This document shows, one piece after another, positions 17,677 through 26,358 of a stretch of DNA of 64,000 nucleotides. Location: assembly GCF_048595595.1 (NCBI RefSeq), contig NZ_CP184347.1; one strand, 5' to 3'. Position numbers and translations under genes: made by a program. Each line of letters starts with the position of its first letter. The first letter of the stretch is position 1. The notes beneath the pieces are model-generated. The model saw nothing but the letters and a program-made list of their open reading frames with translations. It was not told the DNA's origin and ran no database searches. Source of the stretch: Bacteroides pyogenes_A (lineage in GTDB: Bacteria; Bacteroidota; Bacteroidia; Bacteroidales; Bacteroidaceae).

Positions 17677-18066
17677 ATATATTCATCCATTGGGTAGGCA
17701 AATAATCGGGAAAAAGCTTGTAAAGAGGTGCTCTTCTTTATGCTTTTTCTGATAAATCCGTATTATATTTAAGAATAAAATCATGTCGGGCTTGTCGGCA
17801 ATGGAGATTTATGATGAAAGAGCTTTGTATTTTGTAGTAACTGCGTTTGTTAAAATTGAGATAATATTGGGCATCTCCGGTTTTCGTCTTCCGAAGAATT
17901 ACTCTGAGCGGGGAATGGGTCTGAAAAGAGTTGCATCGGCAAAAGCTGTTTGCCTGAGAATAAAAAATGCGCTTGCCTAAAAAATATCTGCTTTTTCTAA
18001 ACGCGAAAGTTTTTTAGGTAAGAGATATAATATATAGGTAGGAGGTTATATATAAGAATAGGTATA
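17677..18066. other. intergenic region with one inverted repeat
   Basis: About 390 bp with no credible gene. It holds an inverted repeat, CTTGCCTAAAAAA (17972-17984) against TTTTTTAGGTAAG (18010-18022), pairing 12 of 13 bases around a 25-nt loop, which may be a second terminator. An AT-rich stretch with repeated TATATA/TAGGTA words follows. Confidence 0.5.
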
Positions 18067-18098
18067 TAAAAAAAGAAGGCTATCTATCCCAGACAGCC
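18067..18098 (-). terminator. terminator after rlmI-like gene
   Basis: On the minus strand GGCTGTCT pairs with AGATAGCC (18098-18078, one G-U pair) around a 5-nt loop and is followed by TTCTTTTTTTTA. It lies about 130 bp past the methyltransferase gene. Confidence 0.7.
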
Positions 18099-18225
18099 AA
18101 TCTTTATTAACCTTAAATCTAATACCATGAAAAACACAGTGCAAATATAGGCGTTTTATGTTTTACAACATGAATAATTGCGTAAAAAGCGTTATTTATT
18201 AACTTTAAATAACAATTTAATACTA

Positions 18226-19404
18226 TTATTCCACATATAATACCAGTCCTTTCAAGTATTCTCCTTCAGGATGGTATATGTTTACCGGGTGGTCGGCAGG
18301 CTGTGTCAGCTGGTGCAGAATGCGGACACTGCGGCCCGACATGGCTGCCGCAGTAAATACGGCTGTGCGGAAATTGTCTTTCGTGACCACCTGCGAGCAG
18401 GAAAACGTAAACAATATGCCGCCCGGCTTGATTTTCTCGAAAGCTTTGGCGTTTAATTTGCGATAGCCTTGCAGTGCGTTGCGCAAAGCGTCTTTATGTT
18501 TGGCGAAGGCGGGAGGGTCGAGTACGATCAAATCATATTGGTCGCCTATCCGGTCGAGGAACTTGAACGCGTCTTCTGCAAAAGACGCATGGCGAGAATC
18601 GCCGGGAAAATTCAATTCCACATTCTTGTTCGTCAAATCGATTGCTTTGGCCGAGCTGTCCACCGAGTGCACCAGTTTGGCGCCTCCCCGCATGGCATAG
18701 AATGAGAATCCGCCGGTATAGCAGAACATGTTCAATACCGAACGGTTCTTGGCATAGCGTTCCAACAGCGAGCGGTTCTCCCGTTGGTCGACAAAGAATC
18801 CCGTTTTTTGCCCCTTCAGCCAGTCTACATGAAACCTGAGTCCGTATTCTTGCGCGATATTGTCGTGGCTTCCTCCTTTCAGGAATCCGTTTTCGGGGAA
18901 AAGGTCGGCTTTGAAAGGCAACGTCGTTTCCGATTTGTAATAGATGTTCTCGATTTTATCGCCCATTACTTCCGAAAGAGCTTCGGCAATAGCCATGCGG
19001 TCTGCATGCATTCCTGCGGAGTGAGCCTGCATGACGGCGGTTTTTGCGTAGATATCGATTATCAATCCCGGCAGATTGTCGCCTTCGCCATGCACGAGCC
19101 GATATGTGTCGTTCTCCGGATTGGTGGCTATGCCGATACTGCAGCGCATGTTGTAAGCTATTTCCAGCTTCCGTCTCCAGAATTCCCGGTTCACCGGCTC
19201 TTGCCGGAACGAAAGCACACGTACGGCAATGCTACCGATCTGGAAGTGACCTTCGGCTATAAATTCTTTTTTCGAAGTATATACTTCTACTAATTCGCCT
19301 TCTTCGGGTTCTCCGTCGATGCGGGAGATCGCGCCGGAGAATATCCAAGGGTGAAACCTTTTGAGCGACTCTTCTTTACCCGGCTTGAGGTATATTTTAT
19401 ACAT
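18226..19404 (-). CDS. 23S rRNA (cytosine-C5)-methyltransferase, RlmI-like
   Basis: 392-aa SAM-dependent enzyme. An N-terminal PUA RNA-binding domain (about residues 1-75) precedes a Rossmann methyltransferase: NMFCYTGGFSFYAMRGGA near 220-237 (SAM site), LDPPAFAKH near 300 and FTFSCSQ near 340, the RlmI/YccW pattern. The likely product is m5C1962 in 23S rRNA. The start is 6 bp after the exonuclease gene, so it belongs to the DUF5063-exonuclease-methyltransferase operon. Confidence 0.88.
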   Translation of the reverse strand: MYKIYLKPGKEESLKRFHPWIFSGAISRIDGEPEEGELVEVYTSKKEFIAEGHFQIGSIAVRVLSFRQEPVNREFWRRKLEIAYNMRCSIGIATNPENDTYRLVHGEGDNLPGLIIDIYAKTAVMQAHSAGMHADRMAIAEALSEVMGDKIENIYYKSETTLPFKADLFPENGFLKGGSHDNIAQEYGLRFHVDWLKGQKTGFFVDQRENRSLLERYAKNRSVLNMFCYTGGFSFYAMRGGAKLVHSVDSSAKAIDLTNKNVELNFPGDSRHASFAEDAFKFLDRIGDQYDLIVLDPPAFAKHKDALRNALQGYRKLNAKAFEKIKPGGILFTFSCSQVVTKDNFRTAVFTAAAMSGRSVRILHQLTQPADHPVNIYHPEGEYLKGLVLYVE

Positions 19405-19410
19405 GCTGGC

Positions 19411-20076
19411 TTATTTTTCGGTTTTTATGAGACGTTCTTTTTCTTCTTTCTCTTCTTTTTTTTCTTCGGGCTCAAGGGGTATCTTGTAATTTCCGGTTTG
19501 CTTCAACTTTTGCAGCAAGTTGTAGATGTTAAGACATGCCCAAGCGTCAACGGCAGCGTATTGTTTCTGACTGTCGCTCAACACGTCGGCTTCCCAGTTC
19601 GACAGCCGTTGTGATTTGGATATCTTTTCTTTGAATAAAATAGCGTAGATTTTTTGCAGACTTTTATCCTGTATTCCGAATGAACGCACATAATCCTGCA
19701 GATCTATGCAGCTTTGCTGGCAAAACGGCGCCCGCTTGTGCAACATCATAAAGTCGTCTTTGAGCGAAAGGCCTACTTTAATGATTTCCGGATTCTCCAG
19801 CAAGTCGATCAGGGGTTGAGACAAACCGATCATGTTGAGGCGAAACAGAAAGCAACACTCCTCGGAGGAGACTTGAAGAAGGGCCACTTTGTGCGACTGC
19901 CCCTTTTTAAAGCATGGGCGTGTTTCGCTGTCGATGCCCAGAACCGGTTTTGTCTGCAGAAAATTTACTGCCTTTTCGAGTTCCGCTTCCGACTGAATAA
20001 CATGGATTCGTCCTGGAAAAACAGCTTTCGGCAGTTCTTTAACCTTATCTTTATTGATTGTTTTCTCTACTATCAT
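19411..20076 (-). CDS. 3'-5' exonuclease domain protein, RNase D-like
   Basis: About 221 aa from the ATG giving MIVEKTINKDK; an upstream in-frame ATG at 20220 would add 48 Arg-rich residues that overlap the previous gene. It has the DEDD-type exonuclease residues: GIDSET (Exo I) near residue 46, KVGLSLKDD (Exo II) near 100 and YAAVDAWACLNIY (Exo III, Y-x3-D) near 165. It lacks the HRDC domains of RNase D and ends in a Lys/Glu-rich tail, so it is closer to the stand-alone or WRN-like exonuclease type. Substrate (RNA or DNA) is not evident. Confidence 0.85.
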   Translation of the reverse strand: MIVEKTINKDKVKELPKAVFPGRIHVIQSEAELEKAVNFLQTKPVLGIDSETRPCFKKGQSHKVALLQVSSEECCFLFRLNMIGLSQPLIDLLENPEIIKVGLSLKDDFMMLHKRAPFCQQSCIDLQDYVRSFGIQDKSLQKIYAILFKEKISKSQRLSNWEADVLSDSQKQYAAVDAWACLNIYNLLQKLKQTGNYKIPLEPEEKKEEKEEKERLIKTEK

Positions 20077-20090
20077 GTATACTTTACTCT

Positions 20091-20651
20091 TCAATCTTGA
20101 CAGTGGCAGCCACCGTCGTGACAATGATCTTCTTCTGTCTGACCGTACTTTGCGTCGTGAAGCGCCCGCAACGTGTTGACAAGCTTCTGTCCCCACAACA
20201 TGCCGAAGTTTTCTTGGCAAATGGCCAAAGAATCGTTCATTGTTTCATTTAACCCTAATTGAAATACAAAAATGAAATCTTTGATGTCCTGATAGATGTC
20301 CGCCAAATCTTCCGATACGGATTTTTTGATAGGCTGATCGCTGTATACCATGTCTTCAACAAAAACATCGAGATAATCGTCTTTTTCTCCCATCAGTTCC
20401 GCCAAGTTCAGACGGAGCACTTCGTATATCTCTTCGGTCACGTACGTTTCGGGAGCTTCATCACCTATCGTTTCGACTGTTGGAAGCATGGAAGCCTTGA
20501 GATAGAGCAGAGGCAGAATTTTAAGCGATGTGTCAATAAAAGTGCTTTGCTTCATTTCGCCGGCACGTTCGAGGAATGCGCAAAATTCTGCGGCTACGGT
20601 AACGAATTCAATCACATTCTTGTCAAATATCGTTTGGCTCTCTTTTTCCAT
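20091..20651 (-). CDS. DUF5063 family protein
   Basis: About 186 aa from the ATG giving MEKESQTIFD; the ATG 33 bp upstream lies in the promoter. An acidic, mostly helical protein with no signal peptide or membrane segment. Its tail is rich in Cys and His (DHCHDGGCHCQD), suggesting a metal site. It leads a three-gene unit with an exonuclease (14 bp gap) and an rRNA methyltransferase, an arrangement I recall as common in Bacteroidetes. No biochemical function is known to me. Confidence 0.7.
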   Translation of the reverse strand: MEKESQTIFDKNVIEFVTVAAEFCAFLERAGEMKQSTFIDTSLKILPLLYLKASMLPTVETIGDEAPETYVTEEIYEVLRLNLAELMGEKDDYLDVFVEDMVYSDQPIKKSVSEDLADIYQDIKDFIFVFQLGLNETMNDSLAICQENFGMLWGQKLVNTLRALHDAKYGQTEEDHCHDGGCHCQD

Positions 20652-20672
20652 AATCAGCTTTGTTTTGAATTG

Positions 20673-20680
20673 CAAAGGTA
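20673..20680 (-). promoter_or_regulatory. putative -7 element of the DUF5063 operon
   Basis: TACCTTTG on the minus strand, 22 bp before the chosen start, supporting that start over the upstream ATG at 20684. Confidence 0.55.
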
Positions 20681-20723
20681 ACAAAAAAGGATTGAATGAA
20701 CGCAGCGCTCCGTATTTTTTTAT

Positions 20724-20731
20724 TATTTTTG
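20724..20731 (+). promoter_or_regulatory. putative -7 element before ftsK
   Basis: TATTTTTG on the plus strand, about 50 bp before ftsK, diverging from the DUF5063 promoter. No clear -33 box. Confidence 0.4.
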
Positions 20732-20780
20732 CTGCTTAATTAGATAGCAAAGTGCATTAAAGATAAAATAGAATATACTC

Positions 20781-23273
20781 ATGGCAAAAAAGAAATCAGA
20801 TAAAGAGGTGGACAAGAACGCCTCTTACTCCGGTAATAAAGTAGGGAATGCGTTGAAGAATGAAACCGCGCATTTTGTCATCGGACTGCTACTGGTCATT
20901 TTTTCGGTCTATCTGCTATTGGCGTTTTCTTCTTTCTTCTTTACCGGCGCCGCCGACCAAAGCATTATCGACAGCGAAAATCCTGCCGACCTGTCGGTGG
21001 TCGACAATCATGTGAAGAATTATGCGGGTTCGCGGGGAGCACAGCTGGCAAGCTATCTCATTAATGGCTGCTTCGGCATCTCTTCCTTTTTTATTCTTGT
21101 GTTTTTGGCAGTGGCCGGACTAAAACTTATGAAAGTGCGTAACGTACGTTTGTGGAAATGGTTTGTCGGGTGTTCGCTTTTATTAATCTGGTTTTCCGTT
21201 TTCTTCGGATTCGCTTTTATGGATCATTATCAGGACTCTTTCATTTATCTCGGTGGAATGCATGGATATAATGTAAGCCGGTGGCTGATTTCGCAGGTGG
21301 GAGTTCCCGGTGTGTGGATGCTTTTGCTGGTGACAGCCATTTGTTTCTTTGTTTATCTCAGCAGGCGAACGATCATCTGGCTTCGCAAATTGTTCGGGTT
21401 GAGTTTTCTCAGGCGGAAACAGAAAGAACATCCTGTTCCGGAGCATGAAGAGACTCATGAGTTTACAACCTCTCAGCCGAAAGAAGTGGAATTTGATTTG
21501 AAGCACAATGCGGCGAAACCGTCTGCTCCTGCAATTGATATGCAAGTGGTTGGCGAAAACGATAAGCATACGAATCCGGATAATCCTCAATTGAAAGGAG
21601 ATACTCCGGAACTTTCGAATGGAAACGGTATTCCCATGACCATCGGACAAGTGCCGACCGAAGCAGATTTCGCAGCAGCTCAGGAAGAACGGTTCGACGA
21701 AGCCGAACCCGGATTTGAGGTTGAAAGCGCCGTCGAAGAAGAAGAGTATCGCGGGCCGGAACAGGAACCTTATAATCCGACCAAAGATTTGGAGAACTAT
21801 CGTTTCCCGACTGTCGACTTGATGAAGCATTTTGATAATGACGAACCAACCATTGACATGGAAGAGCAAAATGCGAATAAGGACAGAATCATCAATACGT
21901 TGCGGAGCTTCGGCATCGAGATCAGTACCATTAAAGCAACCGTAGGCCCTACGGTTACCTTATATGAGATAACTCCGGAGCAGGGAGTGCGTATTTCTAA
22001 AATCAGGGGACTCGAAGATGATATCGCATTGAGTCTTTCGGCGGACGGAATCCGCATCATCGCTCCCATACCGGGAAAAGGAACAATCGGCATCGAGGTG
22101 CCGAACAAAAATCCGAAGATTGTTTCGGGACAAAGCGTGATTGGCAGCAAGAAGTTTCAGGAATCCAAGTTTGAACTGCCGGTTGTTCTCGGAAAAACAA
22201 TCACGAACGAGGTTTTCATGTTTGATCTCTGTAAAATGCCTCACGTATTGGTGGCGGGAGCGACGGGACAGGGTAAATCCGTGGGGCTGAATGCCATTAT
22301 CACTTCTCTGCTTTACAAGAAGCATCCTGCCGAGCTGAAGTTTGTGCTGGTCGACCCCAAGAAGGTAGAGTTCAGCATCTATTCGGTGATTGAGAATCAT
22401 TTCCTTGCCAAACTGCCCGATGAGGGAGAACCTATCATTACGGATGTGACCAAAGTGGTGCAGACGTTGAATTCGGTTTGTGTGGAAATGGATACTCGGT
22501 ATGACCTGCTGAAAATGGCTCATGTGCGTAACATCAGAGAATACAACGAGAAGTTCATCAATCGCCGCCTGAATCCGGAAAAAGGACATAAATTCATGCC
22601 GTACATCGTTGTCGTAATCGATGAGTTCGGCGACTTGATCATGACTGCCGGCAAGGAGGTGGAACTTCCGATTGCGCGCATCGCTCAGTTGGCACGTGCG
22701 GTGGGTATTCACATGATTATTGCCACCCAGCGTCCGACCACGAATATCATTACAGGAACCATTAAGGCGAATTTCCCCGCCCGTATTGCTTTCCGTGTAT
22801 CCGCCATGATGGACTCCCGCACCATTCTCGACCGTCCCGGTGCTAACCGGCTGATAGGTAAAGGCGATATGCTTTTCTTGCAAGGAGCCGATCCGGTGCG
22901 TGTGCAATGTGCTTTTATCGATACGCCGGAAGTGGAGGAGATTACCAGATACATCGCTCGTCAGCAAGGATATCCCACTGCTTTCTTTCTGCCTGAATAT
23001 GTGAATGAAGAGAGCGGAGGCGAACCGGGTGATGTCGATATGGGACGCCTCGATCCGTTGTTCGAGGATGCCGCCCGCTTGGTGGTTATTCATCAGCAAG
23101 GGTCTACCTCATTAATCCAGCGTAAATTCTCGATCGGGTACAACCGTGCAGGAAGAATTATGGACCAATTGGAGAGAGCCGGCATTGTCGGTCCGGCACA
23201 AGGCAGTAAAGCCCGTGATGTGATGTGCGTGGATGACAATGACTTGGAAATGCGTTTGAACAATTTACAATAA
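20781..23273 (+). CDS. ftsK: DNA translocase FtsK/SpoIIIE
   Basis: 830-aa septal DNA pump that clears chromosome ends at division. Four hydrophobic segments in residues about 30-195 anchor it; an acidic linker follows (about 210-340). The RecA-like motor has Walker A GATGQGKSVG near 493, DPKKVEF shortly after and Walker B YIVVVIDEFGDL near 612. The last about 65 residues are the winged-helix gamma domain (HQQGSTSLIQRKFSIGYNRA) that reads polar DNA motifs and activates XerCD. Length is normal. It leads a plus-strand unit with the lolA-like gene (18 bp) and trxB. Confidence 0.97.
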   Translation: MAKKKSDKEVDKNASYSGNKVGNALKNETAHFVIGLLLVIFSVYLLLAFSSFFFTGAADQSIIDSENPADLSVVDNHVKNYAGSRGAQLASYLINGCFGISSFFILVFLAVAGLKLMKVRNVRLWKWFVGCSLLLIWFSVFFGFAFMDHYQDSFIYLGGMHGYNVSRWLISQVGVPGVWMLLLVTAICFFVYLSRRTIIWLRKLFGLSFLRRKQKEHPVPEHEETHEFTTSQPKEVEFDLKHNAAKPSAPAIDMQVVGENDKHTNPDNPQLKGDTPELSNGNGIPMTIGQVPTEADFAAAQEERFDEAEPGFEVESAVEEEEYRGPEQEPYNPTKDLENYRFPTVDLMKHFDNDEPTIDMEEQNANKDRIINTLRSFGIEISTIKATVGPTVTLYEITPEQGVRISKIRGLEDDIALSLSADGIRIIAPIPGKGTIGIEVPNKNPKIVSGQSVIGSKKFQESKFELPVVLGKTITNEVFMFDLCKMPHVLVAGATGQGKSVGLNAIITSLLYKKHPAELKFVLVDPKKVEFSIYSVIENHFLAKLPDEGEPIITDVTKVVQTLNSVCVEMDTRYDLLKMAHVRNIREYNEKFINRRLNPEKGHKFMPYIVVVIDEFGDLIMTAGKEVELPIARIAQLARAVGIHMIIATQRPTTNIITGTIKANFPARIAFRVSAMMDSRTILDRPGANRLIGKGDMLFLQGADPVRVQCAFIDTPEVEEITRYIARQQGYPTAFFLPEYVNEESGGEPGDVDMGRLDPLFEDAARLVVIHQQGSTSLIQRKFSIGYNRAGRIMDQLERAGIVGPAQGSKARDVMCVDDNDLEMRLNNLQ

Positions 23274-23291
23274 CAGTCCGTTTATTCAAAA

Positions 23292-23939
23292 ATGAGAAAA
23301 TATATCTTTAGTATTATAGTAGCTTTATTGTCTTTACCTGTGGCTGCCCAGCAACGGCAGCCGCAGGCTAAAACTGTTTTGGACAATGCGGCGGAAGCCT
23401 TTCGCAAAGCGGGAGGAGTTCAGGCCGAATTTGCGGTTAAGACGTATAACAATGGGCAATTGGAGAGTTTTTCCGATGGCTTGATTCGGTTGAAAGGCGA
23501 GAAATTTCTGCTGAAAACTTCGGAAGCGACAACTTGGTTCGACGGAACAACGCAATGGAGCTATATGGACGGCAGCGATGAAGTGAATATCAGTAACCCT
23601 ACGCAGGAAGAACTTCAGAGTATAAATCCGTACGCTTTATTATATAGTTACCGGAAAGGCTTCTCTTATGCCTTGGGGAAAGTTGCCGATTTTCATGGGA
23701 AGCCGGTTTTTGAAGTAATTCTGACGGCAACAGACCGGAAACAGAGTTTTTCGCGTATCGTTCTCTACGTAGCCCGGAATACTTATCAGCCGGTTTTTAT
23801 TTCGCTTCAGCAGCCGGGAGCAAAAAACCGTTCCGAAATAACGGTTACCGCCTATCAAACCGGCAAGAAATATGCCGATACTGATTTCGTGTTCGACAAA
23901 AAGAAGTTTCCGAAAGTAGAAATCATAGACTTGAGATAA
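23292..23939 (+). CDS. LolA-like outer-membrane lipoprotein carrier
   Basis: 215 aa with an N-terminal signal peptide ending near AAQQRQ. The mature part is the LolA fold: a repeated beta pattern with SDGLIRLKGEKFLLKT and TTWFDGTTQWSYMDGSDEVNISNPT, then a C-terminal LYVARNTYQPVFI-type half. It should carry lipoproteins across the periplasm or act as a related lipid-binding carrier. The FtsK-LolA order is conserved in many bacteria. No LolB is nearby, as usual in Bacteroidetes. Confidence 0.85.
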   Translation: MRKYIFSIIVALLSLPVAAQQRQPQAKTVLDNAAEAFRKAGGVQAEFAVKTYNNGQLESFSDGLIRLKGEKFLLKTSEATTWFDGTTQWSYMDGSDEVNISNPTQEELQSINPYALLYSYRKGFSYALGKVADFHGKPVFEVILTATDRKQSFSRIVLYVARNTYQPVFISLQQPGAKNRSEITVTAYQTGKKYADTDFVFDKKKFPKVEIIDLR

Positions 23940-24008
23940 GGCCGTCCTGTTCGGGCTTTTATGCTTGGATGGGCGTATGATGGAAAGTAAATATAAAAAA
24001 GAAATAAC

Positions 24009-24959
24009 GTGATGGAAATAGAAAAAGTAAAATGTTTGATTATCGGGTCCGGACCGGCCGGTTACACTGCGGCGATTTATGCGGGACGCGCCAACCTGAA
24101 TCCCGTGCTTTATGAAGGATTGCAACCGGGAGGCCAGTTGACAACGACCACAGATGTGGAGAATTTCCCCGGATATCCGGAAGGAATCAGCGGTCCGCAA
24201 CTGATGGAAGACCTCCGCTCGCAGGCTGTTCGCTTCGGAGCGGATGTTCGTTTCGGCGTAGCTACCGCTTCAGACTTGAGCAAGGCTCCTTACAAAGTAA
24301 CTATCGATGAGGAGAAAGTGATCGAAACCGATACGCTTATCATCTCTACCGGCGCGACAGCCAAATATTTGGGCCTGGATGACGAGAAGAAATATGCGGG
24401 CATGGGTGTGAGCGCTTGTGCTACATGCGACGGTTTCTTCTATCGTAAGAAAGTGGTTGCGGTAGTGGGCGGCGGTGATACGGCTTGCGAAGAAGCCATT
24501 TATCTGGCAGGTTTGGCCTCTAAAGTCTATCTGATTGTTCGCAAACCTTATTTGCGGGCTTCAAAGATTATGCAGGAACGTGTGATGGCTCATGAAAAGA
24601 TAGAAGTTCTTTTCGAACACAATGCCGTAGGGCTGTTCGGAGATGGAGGAGTGGAAGGCGTCAAGCTGGTGAAACGTTTGGGCGAGTCTGACGAAGAACG
24701 TTATGAATTGCCGATAGACGGCTTCTTCCTGGCAATCGGGCATAAGCCTAATTCGGATATATTCAAGCAATACCTCGATACCGACGAGGTGGGTTACATT
24801 CTTACGGAAGGAAACACACCGCGTACAAAGGTTCCGGGAGTTTTTGCGGCAGGCGATGTAGCCGACTCCCATTATCGTCAGGCAATTACTGCGGCAGGCA
24901 GCGGATGTAAGGCTGCGATTGAAGCCGAGCGCTATTTATCGGAAAAAGGGCTTCTTTAA
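24009..24959 (+). CDS. trxB: thioredoxin-disulfide reductase
   Basis: 316-aa FAD enzyme that reduces thioredoxin with NADPH; cytosolic. GSGPAGYTAAIYAGRA at residues 13-28 binds FAD, the redox pair is Cys137-Ala-Thr-Cys140 followed by DGFFY, and VVGGGDTACEEAIYLA near 156 binds NADPH. GVFAAGDVADSHYRQA completes the FAD site. Two adjacent ATG codons (24009, 24012) are possible starts. It lies 69 bp after the lolA-like gene. Confidence 0.96.
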   Translation: MMEIEKVKCLIIGSGPAGYTAAIYAGRANLNPVLYEGLQPGGQLTTTTDVENFPGYPEGISGPQLMEDLRSQAVRFGADVRFGVATASDLSKAPYKVTIDEEKVIETDTLIISTGATAKYLGLDDEKKYAGMGVSACATCDGFFYRKKVVAVVGGGDTACEEAIYLAGLASKVYLIVRKPYLRASKIMQERVMAHEKIEVLFEHNAVGLFGDGGVEGVKLVKRLGESDEERYELPIDGFFLAIGHKPNSDIFKQYLDTDEVGYILTEGNTPRTKVPGVFAAGDVADSHYRQAITAAGSGCKAAIEAERYLSEKGLL

Positions 24960-25021
24960 GAAGAAACGCCGTAAGGCATAACGCCGATTGCCGTGAGTTA
25001 CAGTTTGCTTGCAACAAACAG

Positions 25022-25308
25022 GCGATGTTTTAAGATTGAAGCAGTAAGCCTGCACCCGTTTGGTGAATGTATGATTGCAGTAAGCAGAGCGGTGTTTGGA
25101 ATTGAAGCAGTAAGCCTGCACCTGTTTGGTGAATGTATGATGCAGTAAGCAAGGCGATGTTTGGAATTGAAGCATCAGGCCTGTGCCCGCTTGGTGGATG
25201 TATGATGCAGTAAGCAGGTCGGTGTTTGGATTTGAAGCAGTAAGCCTGTACCCGCTTGGTGAATGTATGATGCAGTAAGCAGGTCGATGTTTGGATTTGA
25301 AGCAGTAA
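25022..25308. repeat. about 4.4 tandem 65-bp repeats
   Basis: Units starting near 25022, 25089, 25154 and 25219, with a partial one near 25284, each about 65 bp. Each contains two GCAGTAAGC-type words 30-35 bp apart, followed by GTTTGG, so a unit is itself two half-repeats. Spontaneous ORFs on the minus strand change frame from unit to unit because 65 is not a multiple of 3, arguing against coding. It lies between trxB and tyrA, which converge. Confidence 0.85.
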
Positions 25309-25338
25309 CCCCATGGCAATTCGATGAAGATATTGTGT

Positions 25339-25469
25339 AAAAAAGGCGGCGGTGCTTGAGAAAAAAGCCCGCCGCCTTTTTTTTCAAAGCCCGCCGTGTT
25401 TGGTTTCAAAGCCCGCCGCCTTTTTTTTAAAGCCCGCGGGCTTTTTTTCAGAGGCGGCGGGCTTTTTTT
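25339..25469. terminator. nested bidirectional terminator cluster
   Basis: Several overlapping GC-rich stems with A and T tracts: AAAAAAGGCGGCGG (25339-25352) with CCGCCGCCTTTTTT (25369-25382); AAAGCCCGCCGCC (25408-25420) with GGCGGCGGGCTTT (25453-25465); and the palindrome AAAGCCCGCGGGCTTT (25429-25444). AAAGCCCGC recurs at 25364, 25386, 25408 and 25429, about 22 bp apart. It separates convergent trxB and tyrA. Confidence 0.8.
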
Positions 25470-25548
25470 CTCTTGCCCAACGGCTTGTTTTTTACGGATT
25501 CCCCGAAGCGTCCGAAACGCTTCTATGGTCGTTTTCCTACTGTGTGCC

Positions 25549-26322
25549 TCATTTAATATTCTGCCGTATCTTAGCCAGATATTTCTTCATACCTTCGGCA
25601 TCTTTGTTGGTGATGATTTCCAATAGCCGCTTCAGCTCCAAACGAATATTCTCCACTTGTCCCGGTGTGCGGGGGTTGAATAAAATCTCCTGTAGCAGAT
25701 AATCGTCTTCGCTCATCAGCCCTTTGGCAATAGCCATGTGCTTTTTGAAAGTGGTTCCCGGCGCTTCCTGATGTTTCATCACGGCGGCAAACACCAAAGT
25801 GGAGACGAACGGGATGGAGAGTGAGTAGGCTACAGTCTGGTCGTGTTCGTCGAATGTGTATTCGAAGATGTTTAAGCGCAGGGTCTGATAGAGATCTTTA
25901 AAGAAAATCTTGCCCAAGTGGTCGCCTTCGCTGATGATAATGGCGTTTTCGTTGCCCAGATTGCTTAAGCTGGCGAAGGTGGGGCCGAACATGGGGTGAG
26001 TGGAAACATAACGAAAGCCGCTCTCTTCGTAAAACTTCTTCAGTCCGTTTTTCACGGAGGCGATGTCGCTGATGATGCAGTCTTTGGGCAACACGGGAAG
26101 CACCGTGCGAAAGGCGTCCAGTGTGTACTTCACCGTGGCGGCGTTGATGACCAGCTCCGGCTCGAAATCCTTGATTTCTTCCAGTGTGGTGAACCGGTAG
26201 GTGTTGTAAACAAAGCGCAGTTGATGCGGATTGACGTCGAATACGGCCGTTTCGTGCCGGAAACTCAGTATGTCTGTAAAGAAAGAGCCCATTTTCCCGG
26301 CTCCCAATATCAATATTCTCAT
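25549..26322 (-). CDS. tyrA: prephenate dehydrogenase
   Basis: 257-aa NAD(P)-dependent enzyme making 4-hydroxyphenylpyruvate for tyrosine. The start MRILILGAGKMGSFF is the nucleotide-binding G-x-G-x-x-G loop; STHPMFGPTF near residue 105 carries the conserved substrate-site His/Pro pattern; the C-terminal helical dimerisation part follows. There is no fused chorismate mutase or ACT domain, so feedback by tyrosine through an ACT domain is not expected. Last gene of the Phe/Tyr operon, 36 bp after the DAHP synthase gene. Confidence 0.92.
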   Translation of the reverse strand: MRILILGAGKMGSFFTDILSFRHETAVFDVNPHQLRFVYNTYRFTTLEEIKDFEPELVINAATVKYTLDAFRTVLPVLPKDCIISDIASVKNGLKKFYEESGFRYVSTHPMFGPTFASLSNLGNENAIIISEGDHLGKIFFKDLYQTLRLNIFEYTFDEHDQTVAYSLSIPFVSTLVFAAVMKHQEAPGTTFKKHMAIAKGLMSEDDYLLQEILFNPRTPGQVENIRLELKRLLEIITNKDAEGMKKYLAKIRQNIK

Positions 26323-26358
26323 ATCTGTTGTTCAGTGTTTTACTAATGGGTGTATCTG

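Noticed and set aside
17783..17980. 65-codon plus-strand ORF before the nucleoside-permease promoter
   Set aside because: No promoter, no family resemblance, and it ends in the inverted repeat at 17972.
24936..25409. Long minus-strand ORFs across the 65-bp repeats
   Set aside because: The unit length is not a multiple of 3, so each unit is read in a different frame, and all three frames are open by composition only.
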